From NCBI GenBank assembly GCA_949300345.1, contig CASGDR010000008.1, forward strand, positions 1 to 64,000: 64,000 nt of DNA, in the 5' to 3' direction. Positions within the stretch are counted from its first letter, which is position 1. Each line of letters opens with the position of its first letter. The position numbers were made by a program, and so were the translations under genes. This stretch comes from an uncultured bacterium (GTDB taxonomy: Bacteria > Bacillota_I > Bacilli_A > RFN20 > CAG-826). Below, one piece after another: positions 8,544 through 16,896 of this stretch. The notes beneath the pieces were generated by a model that was not told where the DNA came from, did not search any database, and was given only the letters and a program-made list of their open reading frames with translations.

Positions 8544-9455
8544 TCAGAGTTTTTTGATTATCGAGGAAGCCGCCAAAGCCCCTTGGTAGGAGGCGGTCAC
8601 CACCTGCTTCATAGTGCCATAGCTTAGATCGCCGGCCGCATAAAGGCCCGCGACGGAAGTCTCTTGGCTAAGGGGGTCGATGACTAGCAGGTTGCCCTTC
8701 TTTTCTACTGATAGTCCATCGAGGAAAGCGGTCGCTCCGGCCTCCTCTAGGACCACGAAGAAGCCCGAGGCGGATATTTGCATCTTTTCCTTGTTTTGGA
8801 AATAGACCAGGGTTTCGGCCCTCTGCTCCCCTTCGAAGCCGAGGGCGCGGCAGTTGAAATGAATGTCGATGTTGCCTAGTCCTTGCAGTTTCTCGATGGA
8901 CTTGCCCCGTCCCTCGAGGACCGAGGAGACATAGAGGAAATCGATGTGCTTTACAAGGCCCGCAAGATAGATGGCCTCCTGGTTGGCTTCTTCGCCCCGG
9001 CCATAGACCACGATGTCCTTGTTGCGGTAGAAATTCCCGTCGCAGGTGGCGCAGGTGGAAACGCCCTTGCCGAGGAATTTGGCTTGGTTCTTAAGCGGCG
9101 CCTGCGCGGCGGACAAACCGGTCGCCACCACCAAAAACCTCGCAAAAAGGGATTCTTCTTCCAAAATCACCTCGAAAACCCCGTCGTTTTTCCTTACGTC
9201 CTTGACGTTTCCGTATTCGATCTTGGCTCCGAGTTCCTGGGCCTCCTGATAGAAGTCATAGGCCAGTTTCATCCCGGGGATACGCTTGACCCCCGGATAG
9301 TTTTCGATTTCGGGGATATTGAGAAGTTTCCCGCCCGGGGCTCCTTTTTCAAGGACGAGGAAATCGGCTTTGCTGCGGGATAGGTATATGGCCGCGGATA
9401 GCCCGGCGGCTCCCGCCCCGATCACGATGGCGTCATAGATATGGTTTGAGTTCAT
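8544..9455 (-). CDS. thioredoxin reductase-like flavoprotein lacking NADPH motifs
   Basis: This 303-residue member of the low-molecular-weight thioredoxin reductase family should reduce thioredoxin or a related protein. FAD binding is clear (IGAGAAGLSAA near residue 12; GLYAAGDL near the C-terminus) and the redox CATC is at 135-138. The NADPH domain is changed: the usual GGGDSA is GRGEEA (152-157), and the HRRxxxR segment is replaced by a neutral-acidic stretch (VSSVLEGRGK, 176-185). Pyridine-nucleotide-independent members of this family, reduced by ferredoxin, are known in clostridia, and PFOR is encoded nearby. ATG 9455 has GAGGAA at the right distance and overlaps the upstream phosphatase gene by 23 nt. 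Confidence 0.85.
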   Translation of the reverse strand: MNSNHIYDAIVIGAGAAGLSAAIYLSRSKADFLVLEKGAPGGKLLNIPEIENYPGVKRIPGMKLAYDFYQEAQELGAKIEYGNVKDVRKNDGVFEVILEEESLFARFLVVATGLSAAQAPLKNQAKFLGKGVSTCATCDGNFYRNKDIVVYGRGEEANQEAIYLAGLVKHIDFLYVSSVLEGRGKSIEKLQGLGNIDIHFNCRALGFEGEQRAETLVYFQNKEKMQISASGFFVVLEEAGATAFLDGLSVEKKGNLLVIDPLSQETSVAGLYAAGDLSYGTMKQVVTASYQGALAASSIIKKL

Positions 9456-10077
9456 CTTCGAATTCCTCATAGGAAGCAAAGGAAAATTTGCATTCAAGGG
9501 GCGGTAGTTTCCTGGGGCTTAGCCTAGCGAGGGCAAAATCCACCCCGGCGTTCTTGGCCGCCTCATAGTCATAAAGGGAATCGCCGACATATAGGACCTT
9601 GGTTTTGTCCTTGATGCCGATCTCTTCGATGGCCGAATCGATGCCCTCGGGCGAGGGTTTGTTATGCTCGACCTCATCCCCGGAACGGGTCACATCGAAG
9701 AGATTGTCTAGTCCGATGAGGTTGAGGGTCAGATCCACCGCCTTACGGAACTTGGAGGTAATCAGGCCAGTCTTGATCCCCTTCTTCCTGATCTTGCATA
9801 AAAGGGTCCTGCTATAAGGGTAGGCCTTCGCGGTTTCCTCATAGTATTTGATGGAGCGCTTCATGAATTCGGTGCGCATGAATTCGCTATCCATGTCCGG
9901 GAACTGCTCCTTCATGGTCTTGCTAAGCGGCGGTCCGGAAAAAGCGAACATGTCCTGAAGGGAGGGCTTGAAGCCCGGACGGTATTCCTTATATAGCTCA
10001 TGCATCGTCAAAGCGATCATGAAGTCGGTATCCGCGAGGGTACCGTCGAGGTCGAAGAGGACGAGCTTATACCCCAT
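9433..10077 (-). CDS. HAD-IA phosphatase, PpaX/phosphoglycolate phosphatase-like
   Basis: This 214-residue hydrolase has motif I DLDGTLADTD, motif II in the ITSK region, the lysine of motif III (HNKPSPEG) and motif IV GDSLYDYEAA. In Bacillus the gene after lgt is ppaX, a pyrophosphatase serving HPr(Ser-P) dephosphorylation, so position suggests that role. hprK, the usual partner just upstream of lgt, is missing here, which leaves the role open. ATG 10077 was chosen because the domain begins there; it overlaps lgt by 11 nt. Confidence 0.85.
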   Translation of the reverse strand: MGYKLVLFDLDGTLADTDFMIALTMHELYKEYRPGFKPSLQDMFAFSGPPLSKTMKEQFPDMDSEFMRTEFMKRSIKYYEETAKAYPYSRTLLCKIRKKGIKTGLITSKFRKAVDLTLNLIGLDNLFDVTRSGDEVEHNKPSPEGIDSAIEEIGIKDKTKVLYVGDSLYDYEAAKNAGVDFALARLSPRKLPPLECKFSFASYEEFEDELKPYL

Positions 10078-11404
10078 GGTCCTGCTTGGCCTTCCTGATC
10101 TCGAGATAGCGCCAGAGCTCGAAGCCCCCGATGGCAACCACCCCGATGATGATGTATGAAAGCGAGCCCCAGATCGAGAAGGATCCCGATTCGCCCATGT
10201 TGTAGGCCCCATACCTCATCGGCTCCATGATGATGCGGACCACCCCATACCAGATGAAGTAAAGGCCAAGCCCATCGCCCTTGGCCAGGTATTTGCCAAG
10301 GAAGCCGAGGAAGAAGAAGCGGATCACGAAATAGCCGGCGATGTTGGCTAAGGCCTCGATGAGGAAAAGGGGCACGTATATCTTATCGGGCCCTAGGGTC
10401 GCCGCGGTGGAGGAAAAATGCATGTTGTTGGAAATCCATGTGGGCAGCCACTGCCAACCCTCGTTGAGATAGACGGCGTTGCCATGGACTTCGCAGTTGA
10501 AGAAGTTGCCCCAGCGTCCGAAGGCTTGGGCAATCAGGATGGTGGGTATGATGACATCAAGGCCCCAACGCAAATCCTCGCGCTTGAGCTTTTTGGAGAA
10601 CCAGAAGGTAATGATGCCCCCGATCATGCCGAAGACCGCTCCGCCGATGATGGTGAGGCCACCGGTCCAGATTTCAAAGATCTTCAGGGGGTTTTTGTCA
10701 AAGCCGTCCACGGTCCAGTTGCCGACCACATACCAGATGCGGGCCCCGAGGATGCCGCAGGCAAAGCCGATGACGCAGACCGGAAGCAAGAGCCCGTGCT
10801 GGCCATAGTGCTTGTAGAATTCATGGTCGCAGATGAAATAGACCAACACGACCCCGGTCAAGATGCAGACGGCATAGAAGGCGATGTGCAGTCCCCCCGA
10901 TACCGAAGACTTGGGGGTGGTAAAGGAAATGATGTTGTTATCCCCTCCGATGGCGATGCCGTTATAAAGGGGGTAGGAAAGATAGGGCGCCACCCCTTCG
11001 GCAAAGACCAAGAAGAAGATGATCGAAAGGACGAAGGAGAGATACATCACGATGCGGATGATCTTGTAATCCTGGGCACTTAGGCCCTTCTTGTAATAAT
11101 TCAGGGCAAAGCTACCCCAGAAGGTCAGCCCCATGGCCGCCCATAATAAGGCCCCGGATACCGCTAGCGCGGCATGCCCGGCATCCATCTGCCAGCCCTC
11201 TTCCCCGCCCCAGGTGTTGGTGGCTGAAGACAAAAAGGCCGCCCCGATGGCGAAGGCCCCGAGGCAGATTATCCATTTGAGCAGGTTTTTGCGGGAAATG
11301 ACGAGGGTCTCTTCCTCGATGATGAAATCCTTGAGGAAATAGATGAAAGTCCCCAGCCCTCCGAGGGCGAGTATCAGTCCGATGGTCAAAAAAGCAATAG
11401 ACAT
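10067..11404 (-). CDS. lgt: prolipoprotein diacylglyceryl transferase with N-terminal membrane extension
   Basis: Lgt moves diacylglycerol from phosphatidylglycerol to the lipobox cysteine of prolipoproteins in the membrane. The signature GRWGNFFNCEVHG (near residue 300) and the WYGVVRIIMEPMR segment near the end are intact, as is ARIWYV for the essential arginine. At 445 residues it is about 170 longer than usual. The extra N-terminal part holds about four membrane helices and matches no domain I recognise. Its substrates are plentiful: at least six lipoproteins are encoded in this window. A -10 TAAAAT sits 6 nt before the ATG and there is no ribosome binding site. Confidence 0.95.
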   Translation of the reverse strand: MSIAFLTIGLILALGGLGTFIYFLKDFIIEEETLVISRKNLLKWIICLGAFAIGAAFLSSATNTWGGEEGWQMDAGHAALAVSGALLWAAMGLTFWGSFALNYYKKGLSAQDYKIIRIVMYLSFVLSIIFFLVFAEGVAPYLSYPLYNGIAIGGDNNIISFTTPKSSVSGGLHIAFYAVCILTGVVLVYFICDHEFYKHYGQHGLLLPVCVIGFACGILGARIWYVVGNWTVDGFDKNPLKIFEIWTGGLTIIGGAVFGMIGGIITFWFSKKLKREDLRWGLDVIIPTILIAQAFGRWGNFFNCEVHGNAVYLNEGWQWLPTWISNNMHFSSTAATLGPDKIYVPLFLIEALANIAGYFVIRFFFLGFLGKYLAKGDGLGLYFIWYGVVRIIMEPMRYGAYNMGESGSFSIWGSLSYIIIGVVAIGGFELWRYLEIRKAKQDHGV

Positions 11405-11410
11405 GGCCGT

Positions 11411-11430
11411 ATTTTAGCCTCCATAGGCTA
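11411..11430 (-). promoter_or_regulatory. leaderless lgt promoter with inverted repeat
   Basis: TAAAAT (11416-11411, minus) ends 6 nt before the lgt ATG. It abuts a perfect 6-bp inverted repeat TAGCCT-CCAT-AGGCTA at 11415-11430. No -35 is evident. Confidence 0.6.
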
Positions 11431-11463
11431 ATAAAGGTAGCCTTATAGAGTAAAGAAAAGGTC

Positions 11464-14295
11464 TCATAGGAGCTCCTTTAGGTACATCCCGGTGTAGGAA
11501 TTCTTGTTTTTGGCAACCTCTTCCGGGGTCCCCTTGGCCACGATGCGTCCGCCCTTATCGCCCCCGTCGGGCCCGATGTCGATGACATAATCGGCAACCT
11601 TTATCACATCAAGGTTATGCTCGATGAGGATGACGGTATCCCCATGGTCGACCAATGACTGCAGGACGCCGATGAGACGGTTGGCGTCATCGCTATGCAG
11701 TCCGGTGGTCGGCTCATCGAGGATATAGACGGTCTTGCCGGTCGGCCGCCTTTGCAGCTCATAGGCCAATTTCACCCTTTGGGCTTCCCCGCCCGAGAGG
11801 GTGGTCGCGCTTTGCCCGAGCTTGATATAGCCAAGCCCTACGTCATATAGGGTCTTGATTCGGCGGTGGATGGCCGGGCGCGATTCGAAGAAATGCAAGG
11901 CCTCTTCGACCCGCATCTCCAAAACGTCATAGATGTTCTTGCCTTTATAGGTGCAGGCCAAGGTCTCGGCATTGTACCTATGCCCGTCGCATTCATCGCA
12001 TTTGACATAGACGTCGGGCAAGAAGTTCATGGGCACGGCGATGACCCCGGCTCCCTGGCATTTCTCGCAGCGGCCCCCTACCACATTGAAGGAGAAGCGT
12101 CCTTTGTCATATCCCCTTTCCCGGGCCACGGGAGTCTGGGCAAAGAGTTCGCGGATGTCATCAAAGAGCTTGGTATAGGTCGCCGGGTTGGACCTCGGGG
12201 TCCTACCGATCGGCTCCTGGGATACGTTGATGGCCCTATCGATGTATTCAAGCCCTTCAAGGGAAGCGTGTTCGCCCGGCAAGATATCGCTATCCTTGCC
12301 AAAGTGCTTGTAGATGGCCTTATAGAGGGTTTCATTGACCAAGGAAGACTTGCCCGAGCCGGAAACCCCGGTCACGGCGATGAAGCAGCCAAGGGGGAAT
12401 GAGACATTGATGTTTTTCAGGTTATGGCATTTGCAGCCCTTCAAAACCAAGGAGCGGCCGTTGCCCTTGCGCCTTTTCTTTGGCACTTCGATCTTCATCT
12501 TGCCCGATAGATAGGCCCCGGTGATGGACTCCTTGCAATTGGCGATGTCCTCGGGAGTACCGGCGCAGACGATGCTGCCGCCCTCTTCCCCGGCCCCGGG
12601 TCCGATATCGACCACGTAGTCGGCGCTACGGATGGTTTCTTCGTCGTGCTCCACCACGATGAGGGTATTGCCCAGATCGCGCATCTCCTGCATGGTCTTG
12701 ATGAGCTGGCGGTTATCCTTCTGATGTAGTCCGATGCTAGGCTCATCAAGGACATAAAGGACCCCGGAGAGCCTAGAGCCGATCTGGGTAGCCAAGCGGA
12801 TGCGTTGGGCCTCCCCTCCCGATAGGGTCATGGCCATCCGCGACAAGGTGAGATAGCCTAGCCCCACGTCGGAGAGGAACTTGGCCCGGCTCTCGATTTC
12901 GGTGAGGACCATCGAGGCGATTTCCAATCTAACCGGGTCGAGTTTTGCGCGGGTTTCCTTCAGATATGCAAGCAATTTGTCGATCGATAGGCAGGTGACT
13001 TCATGGATGTTGAGCCCGTTGACCCTGACCGAGAGGGCGGCCCCGTTGAGCCTAGCCCCATGGCACTCGGTGCATTCGGAATCGCGCATGAAGGTGCCAT
13101 AGTACCAGCGGTTCCATTCCGAATTGGTGTCGCGGTAGAGGCGTTCGATGCGGTTCTTCAATCCCTCGAAGCGCCCCTTCTTGCGCATGGTGTTGCCCGA
13201 CTGGGTCGTGATTTTGTAATCGAACTCGACATCCGAGCCATAGATGATGTAGCCCCTTTGCTGGGGGGTGAGTTCCTTCCATGGCTTATCGTAGGGAATG
13301 CCATAGTGGTCCATCATGTGGCAGAACTCTTGCCACTCGATGTTGGCGGTCCCCACGATGCCCTTGTAGAACCTGATGGCCCCTTCGTTGATGGATAAAT
13401 CCATGTTTGGAACCAGTAGGTCCTCGGCCACCTCGCGGGTGATGCCTAGGCCTTTGCACTTGGGGCAATAGCCAAGCGGGGCGTTGAAGGAAAATAGGCG
13501 AGGTTCGAGGCTAGGGATGGAAAAACCGCATTCGGGGCAGGTGTGCTTGCTCGAATATAGCTTCTCCCCTTCTTCGGTCAAAACGACGAGGTGGCCGAAG
13601 CCATAGTCAAGCGCGGTTTCGATGGATTCGAAAAGGCGCGAATCGACATCGTCCTTCAAGACGATGCGGTCGACGACGAGGTCTATGTCGTGGCGTTTGT
13701 TCTTCTCTAGTGGGGGCACCTCTTCGATCCGGTAGTTGATTCCATCGACCCTAACGCGGCTGAAGCCTTTGGAAGATAGCTTTTCCAAAGTGTCCTTATG
13801 GGTGCCTTTTTCATGACTGACAACCGGAGCGAGAAGCTGCAGCTTGGTGCCGTTTCCCAGTTTCTTGATTTCATTGACCATCGCCGTGGGCGAAAAGGAA
13901 ACGATGGGGATATGGTGATTTGGGCAATACGGGATGCCCGTCCTAGCAAACAAAAGCCTCAAATAGTCATAGATTTCGGTGACCGTGCCCACCGTGGACC
14001 TCGGATTGTGGCTGGTGGTCTTCTGATCGATGGAAATGGCCGGGGAGAGCCCCTCGATCGAGTCGACGTCGGGCTTGTCGACCCCGCCTAGAAACTGCCG
14101 GGCATAAGGAGAAAGGGATTCGACGTAGCGTCTTTGCCCTTCGGCGTAGATGGTGTCGAAGGCCAGGGTCGATTTGCCCGAGCCCGAAAGTCCCGAAAAG
14201 ACGGTCAGGGTATTCTTGGGAATATCGAGGGAAACGTTCTTGAGGTTGTTTTCCCTAGCCCCGGATATGACGATGAAATTACGGTAGTCCTGCAT
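11464..14295 (-). CDS. uvrA: excinuclease ABC subunit A
   Basis: UvrA is the damage-recognition ATPase of nucleotide excision repair, acting as a dimer with UvrB. The 943-residue protein has two ABC ATPase modules, each with a Walker A (GLSGSGKSTL near residue 34; GVSGSGKSSL near 640) and LSGGEAQR signature. The zinc fingers show CPECG/CPKC and CEKC/CDEC. Length and order are normal. It is divergent from tRNA-Pro. The ATG has no ribosome binding site and lies 7-9 nt from a palindromic -10. UvrB is not in the window. Confidence 0.99.
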   Translation of the reverse strand: MQDYRNFIVISGARENNLKNVSLDIPKNTLTVFSGLSGSGKSTLAFDTIYAEGQRRYVESLSPYARQFLGGVDKPDVDSIEGLSPAISIDQKTTSHNPRSTVGTVTEIYDYLRLLFARTGIPYCPNHHIPIVSFSPTAMVNEIKKLGNGTKLQLLAPVVSHEKGTHKDTLEKLSSKGFSRVRVDGINYRIEEVPPLEKNKRHDIDLVVDRIVLKDDVDSRLFESIETALDYGFGHLVVLTEEGEKLYSSKHTCPECGFSIPSLEPRLFSFNAPLGYCPKCKGLGITREVAEDLLVPNMDLSINEGAIRFYKGIVGTANIEWQEFCHMMDHYGIPYDKPWKELTPQQRGYIIYGSDVEFDYKITTQSGNTMRKKGRFEGLKNRIERLYRDTNSEWNRWYYGTFMRDSECTECHGARLNGAALSVRVNGLNIHEVTCLSIDKLLAYLKETRAKLDPVRLEIASMVLTEIESRAKFLSDVGLGYLTLSRMAMTLSGGEAQRIRLATQIGSRLSGVLYVLDEPSIGLHQKDNRQLIKTMQEMRDLGNTLIVVEHDEETIRSADYVVDIGPGAGEEGGSIVCAGTPEDIANCKESITGAYLSGKMKIEVPKKRRKGNGRSLVLKGCKCHNLKNINVSFPLGCFIAVTGVSGSGKSSLVNETLYKAIYKHFGKDSDILPGEHASLEGLEYIDRAINVSQEPIGRTPRSNPATYTKLFDDIRELFAQTPVARERGYDKGRFSFNVVGGRCEKCQGAGVIAVPMNFLPDVYVKCDECDGHRYNAETLACTYKGKNIYDVLEMRVEEALHFFESRPAIHRRIKTLYDVGLGYIKLGQSATTLSGGEAQRVKLAYELQRRPTGKTVYILDEPTTGLHSDDANRLIGVLQSLVDHGDTVILIEHNLDVIKVADYVIDIGPDGGDKGGRIVAKGTPEEVAKNKNSYTGMYLKELL

Positions 14296-14297
14296 TG

Positions 14298-14331
14298 CCG
14301 CTATATTATAGCGGTTATCCCCCCTATCAAG
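14298..14331 (-). promoter_or_regulatory. palindromic leaderless uvrA promoter
   Basis: CCGCTATAATATAGCGG (14298-14314) is a perfect inverted repeat with 8-nt arms that contains both TATAAT and TAATAT on the minus strand. TAATAT ends 7 nt before the ATG, and TTGATA lies 16 nt upstream of it. The palindrome is not the LexA box known from Bacillus or E. coli. Confidence 0.65.
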
Positions 14332-14456
14332 GGGCCAACATGCTCGTCTTATCGATCGCGTGTTCCTTATTTTTGGCTATTGATGGGCCAAACTGCTTTC
14401 CGCTTGGCCGTAAAGCCTGTCCTTAGCAAAGCTAAGCCAAACCCTCTTAGGCAGGA

Positions 14457-14485
14457 TTGCAATATCTTTTTGGGGGCTGTATCAT
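14457..14485 (+). promoter_or_regulatory. tRNA-Pro promoter
   Basis: TTGCAA (14457-14462), a 17-nt spacer and TATCAT (14480-14485) place the start of transcription a few nt before the tRNA. The layout matches the tRNA-Lys and tRNA-Ser promoters here. Confidence 0.8.
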
Positions 14486-14495
14486 TAAGCGCTTC

Positions 14496-14572
14496 CGGGA
14501 CGTAGCACAGCTTGGTAGTGCACTACCTTGGGGTGGTAGGGGTCACGAGTTCGAATCTCGCCGTTCCGACCA
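14496..14572 (+). tRNA. tRNA-Pro (TGG anticodon)
   Basis: The 77-nt sequence folds as a full cloverleaf: acceptor CGGGACG/CGTTCCG with one G-T pair, anticodon loop CTTGGGG, and T loop TTCGAAT. The CCA end is encoded. It has its own promoter and is followed by a strong terminator. It is the only RNA gene between uvrA and the protease gene. Confidence 0.97.
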
Positions 14573-14582
14573 AAAGCAAGCA

Positions 14583-14615
14583 AAAGGGCCTGCCGCGATG
14601 GCAGGCCCTTTCTTG
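14583..14615. terminator. bidirectional terminator (tRNA-Pro / M6 protease)
   Basis: A 12-bp stem AAAGGGCCTGCC/GGCAGGCCCTTT with a 5-nt loop has T-rich sequence on the plus side and the complementary tract on the minus side. It serves the tRNA and the convergent opp-protease operon. Confidence 0.9.
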
Positions 14616-14630
14616 TTGTTTGGTTGGCCC

Positions 14631-16397
14631 TTAGATAAGGGTGACGGTCAAGGTGGCAACCGCTCCGTATTGCTCGTCCTCGACGATGGAGTTGACCCTG
14701 AGGGAGAAGTTCGAGGTGCAGGTCTCGTCGATTTCGATCTTGCGCTGTCCGATGCGGCCGGAATCGGAAGTGAAGGTCTGGGCCTTGTTCCAGAGTCCGC
14801 TGCGGCTGGGGAAGAAGTTCTTCATCCAGGTCGAATCATCGCCCATGTAGAACCTGGAACCGGCGGTGAACAGGCTGGACATGCCGGCGTTGTAGCTCGG
14901 GCTGGTCATGCAGTTGGTGTCACCGATGGAAGCCTCGATCAGGCCGATTTCGCACATATAAGCATAGTCGGTCGAACCGGTGGTCTCGGTGTGATCCCAG
15001 AAGTCGGAGTCGGTGCCGACGCCGCTACGGCCGCCATAGGTATTGGACAGGCGGACGGTGGTACCGTTTTGTCCGATGTCATCGGCATCGGTCCTCCAAG
15101 TGGTCCAACGGGTGGAATTCAATTCGGAGTTGCCGGAAACACGGGCGTCGACGTGGGTGATGCGGATGCCGGGCTCGGTGAAGCCGGTGGTACCGCTATA
15201 GCCATTGAGATAGTCCTTTTCGGCCAGTCCATAAGGACCGACGAGTTCGACCATCAGGTATTCGTCAAAGGCGGTGTTGTTGTAATTGGGGGAAGCAAGG
15301 ACCAAGCAGTCACCGGTGTTGGTAAGCGGCCTTAGAGTAATCTTCGCGGTGGTCACGCCATTGGTGCCATCGATGTCAGATTCGCGTAGGACCCAGGGAT
15401 TGACCCAGCCAAGGGTGAACTTGGAATAGGCGCAGTGGTCGCCGAGGTTCTGGTCCATGTAGTCGACGCTGCCCATGGGCTTCCAAGTGTTGTTGTAGTC
15501 GTAGTAGTCATTTAGACCATAGGTATGGCCGGTTTCGTGGATGAAGGTGTGGGAGTCATAGCCATTGTAGGAGGACATGAAGTCGGTCGAGGCAAAGGCA
15601 ATGGTCTTGACCGTCGGGTTCCTCACATTGGCGGAGTTGCTGGTGTAGGTAACATAGGCCCACCAGTCCTGGTTATGGTCGCTGGGGTAGGTGTAGACGC
15701 TCCAGATGAGGTCGACAAAGCCGTCTCCGTCGCTATCGAAATCGGTCCATTCGTATTCCCAGTCGGCTCCTAGCTCGCCATGGCCATCCTTGGCCCACTC
15801 TTCCTGGTACCACTCACGGACGAATTCAGCGCATTTAACGCCGTTATAGGTGCTGCCCGAATTGTTAAACTCGGTCGGAGTCATGCCGGTATTGACCCAG
15901 CAGGGAAGGACGACGACATCGAAGCCGCCCTTGTTATAGGAAGACTGGTTGTAGAATTCCTGAACGGAGATGTAGCCACCTACGGCCGCGGTCTCTTCCG
16001 GGGTTCCGGTAAAGGCGATGCGGATCTTTTCGTAGAGGTCATCGGTGGCCCTGATGGTGTCGTTGGGGTCGGAAGCGTCCGCTTCGAAGGTGATCGGGGC
16101 GACCAATAGCTTGGCCTTGGTGCCCGATTCGGGGGTGATGTTGATGACGTGGGGGTCATTGGAGTTGCGGAAGAGGCGGTCGATGTTGAGCTCTTGGGTC
16201 TCTCCGTCTTCGTCCACGAAGGTGGTCTGGGCCTTGGGGAGGTCGTCGTTGGTGATGGTATCCGCGGGAAGCTCGGAGGACGAGGAGCTCTCGGACGAAT
16301 CGCTACCGCTGCTAGAAGAGTCGGTAGGGGTCTGCCCACAGCCGGTCAGAGCTAATCCAAGCAAGCCAGCCAACAACATGAGTTTTGTGTTTTTCAT
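14631..16397 (-). CDS. secreted M6-like metalloprotease lipoprotein
   Basis: This 588-residue surface protein should cleave extracellular proteins. It has a signal peptide with lipobox LTGC (Cys20), a Ser/Glu linker to about residue 45, and a zinc protease domain with HETGHTYGLND (HExxH at 287-291), as in the M6 immune-inhibitor-A-like family. An acidic repeat DFDSDGDGFVD (219-229) resembles a calcium-binding loop. The C-terminal 200 residues look like beta-rich accessory sequence. AAAGGAAA precedes the ATG. It is the last gene of the oligopeptide importer operon, which suggests it makes peptides for that importer. Natural substrates are unknown. Confidence 0.88.
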   Translation of the reverse strand: MKNTKLMLLAGLLGLALTGCGQTPTDSSSSGSDSSESSSSSELPADTITNDDLPKAQTTFVDEDGETQELNIDRLFRNSNDPHVINITPESGTKAKLLVAPITFEADASDPNDTIRATDDLYEKIRIAFTGTPEETAAVGGYISVQEFYNQSSYNKGGFDVVVLPCWVNTGMTPTEFNNSGSTYNGVKCAEFVREWYQEEWAKDGHGELGADWEYEWTDFDSDGDGFVDLIWSVYTYPSDHNQDWWAYVTYTSNSANVRNPTVKTIAFASTDFMSSYNGYDSHTFIHETGHTYGLNDYYDYNNTWKPMGSVDYMDQNLGDHCAYSKFTLGWVNPWVLRESDIDGTNGVTTAKITLRPLTNTGDCLVLASPNYNNTAFDEYLMVELVGPYGLAEKDYLNGYSGTTGFTEPGIRITHVDARVSGNSELNSTRWTTWRTDADDIGQNGTTVRLSNTYGGRSGVGTDSDFWDHTETTGSTDYAYMCEIGLIEASIGDTNCMTSPSYNAGMSSLFTAGSRFYMGDDSTWMKNFFPSRSGLWNKAQTFTSDSGRIGQRKIEIDETCTSNFSLRVNSIVEDEQYGAVATLTVTLI

Positions 16398-16440
16398 GGC
16401 ATTTCCTTTCTTTTTTGATTGGTTTTTGTTTATCCGTAGC

Positions 16441-16896
16441 CTACATGGCCATCGAATACGGGATGAGCAATAGCAATCCTGCGGTAATAAATATTACCGA
16501 AACGAACAAAATTGCAAGCAATGGTTTCCTTTCTTGTCTATCTTTCTTCATTTTGTAGTGGTAATAGTCCCGATTGGGGTCGTCTTTCCACCTTTTATAG
16601 TCGAAGACCGAACGGAGAGAGGCGATGATGGCGTAGGACAAAATGTCGAAGGTTCCTTTGGAAGCGATGAGGCTCAGGAAGTAAAAGCAAGCCATCAGGA
16701 CCCCCGATATCCCGACCGAGTCGGCGGCCAGACGATAGGCGCCGGCCTGACTATGCGGGGTATTAAAGAAGTAGGAAATCAAAGCGATGATGCCCGAGAT
16801 CAGGCAGGCGGCCAAGAAGGAAAAGAGCATTCCTAGCCAAAAGCCCTTCGTTTTATAGAAGGGGCTATTAGTCTTTGTTGGCTCCGAGTTCTTCAA
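16441..16896 (-). CDS. small membrane protein, DUF3899-like
   Basis: This 151-residue protein has three or four hydrophobic segments and a charged stretch around residues 95-120 ([16 protein letters not shown]). The [10 protein letters not shown] segment resembles the DUF3899 family of small Firmicutes membrane proteins of unknown function. The reading frame opens with a TTG that overlaps the oppF end by 29 nt and has a poorly placed ribosome binding site, so the start is uncertain. It lies between oppF and the protease gene and is probably co-transcribed. Confidence 0.65.
   Translation of the reverse strand: MKNSEPTKTNSPFYKTKGFWLGMLFSFLAACLISGIIALISYFFNTPHSQAGAYRLAADSVGISGVLMACFYFLSLIASKGTFDILSYAIIASLRSVFDYKRWKDDPNRDYYHYKMKKDRQERKPLLAILFVSVIFITAGLLLLIPYSMAM

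Noticed and set aside
14298-14314. SOS (LexA) box at uvrA
   Set aside because: The palindrome does not fit CGAACNNNNGTTCG or CTGTN8ACAG; it is better read as a symmetric -10 region.
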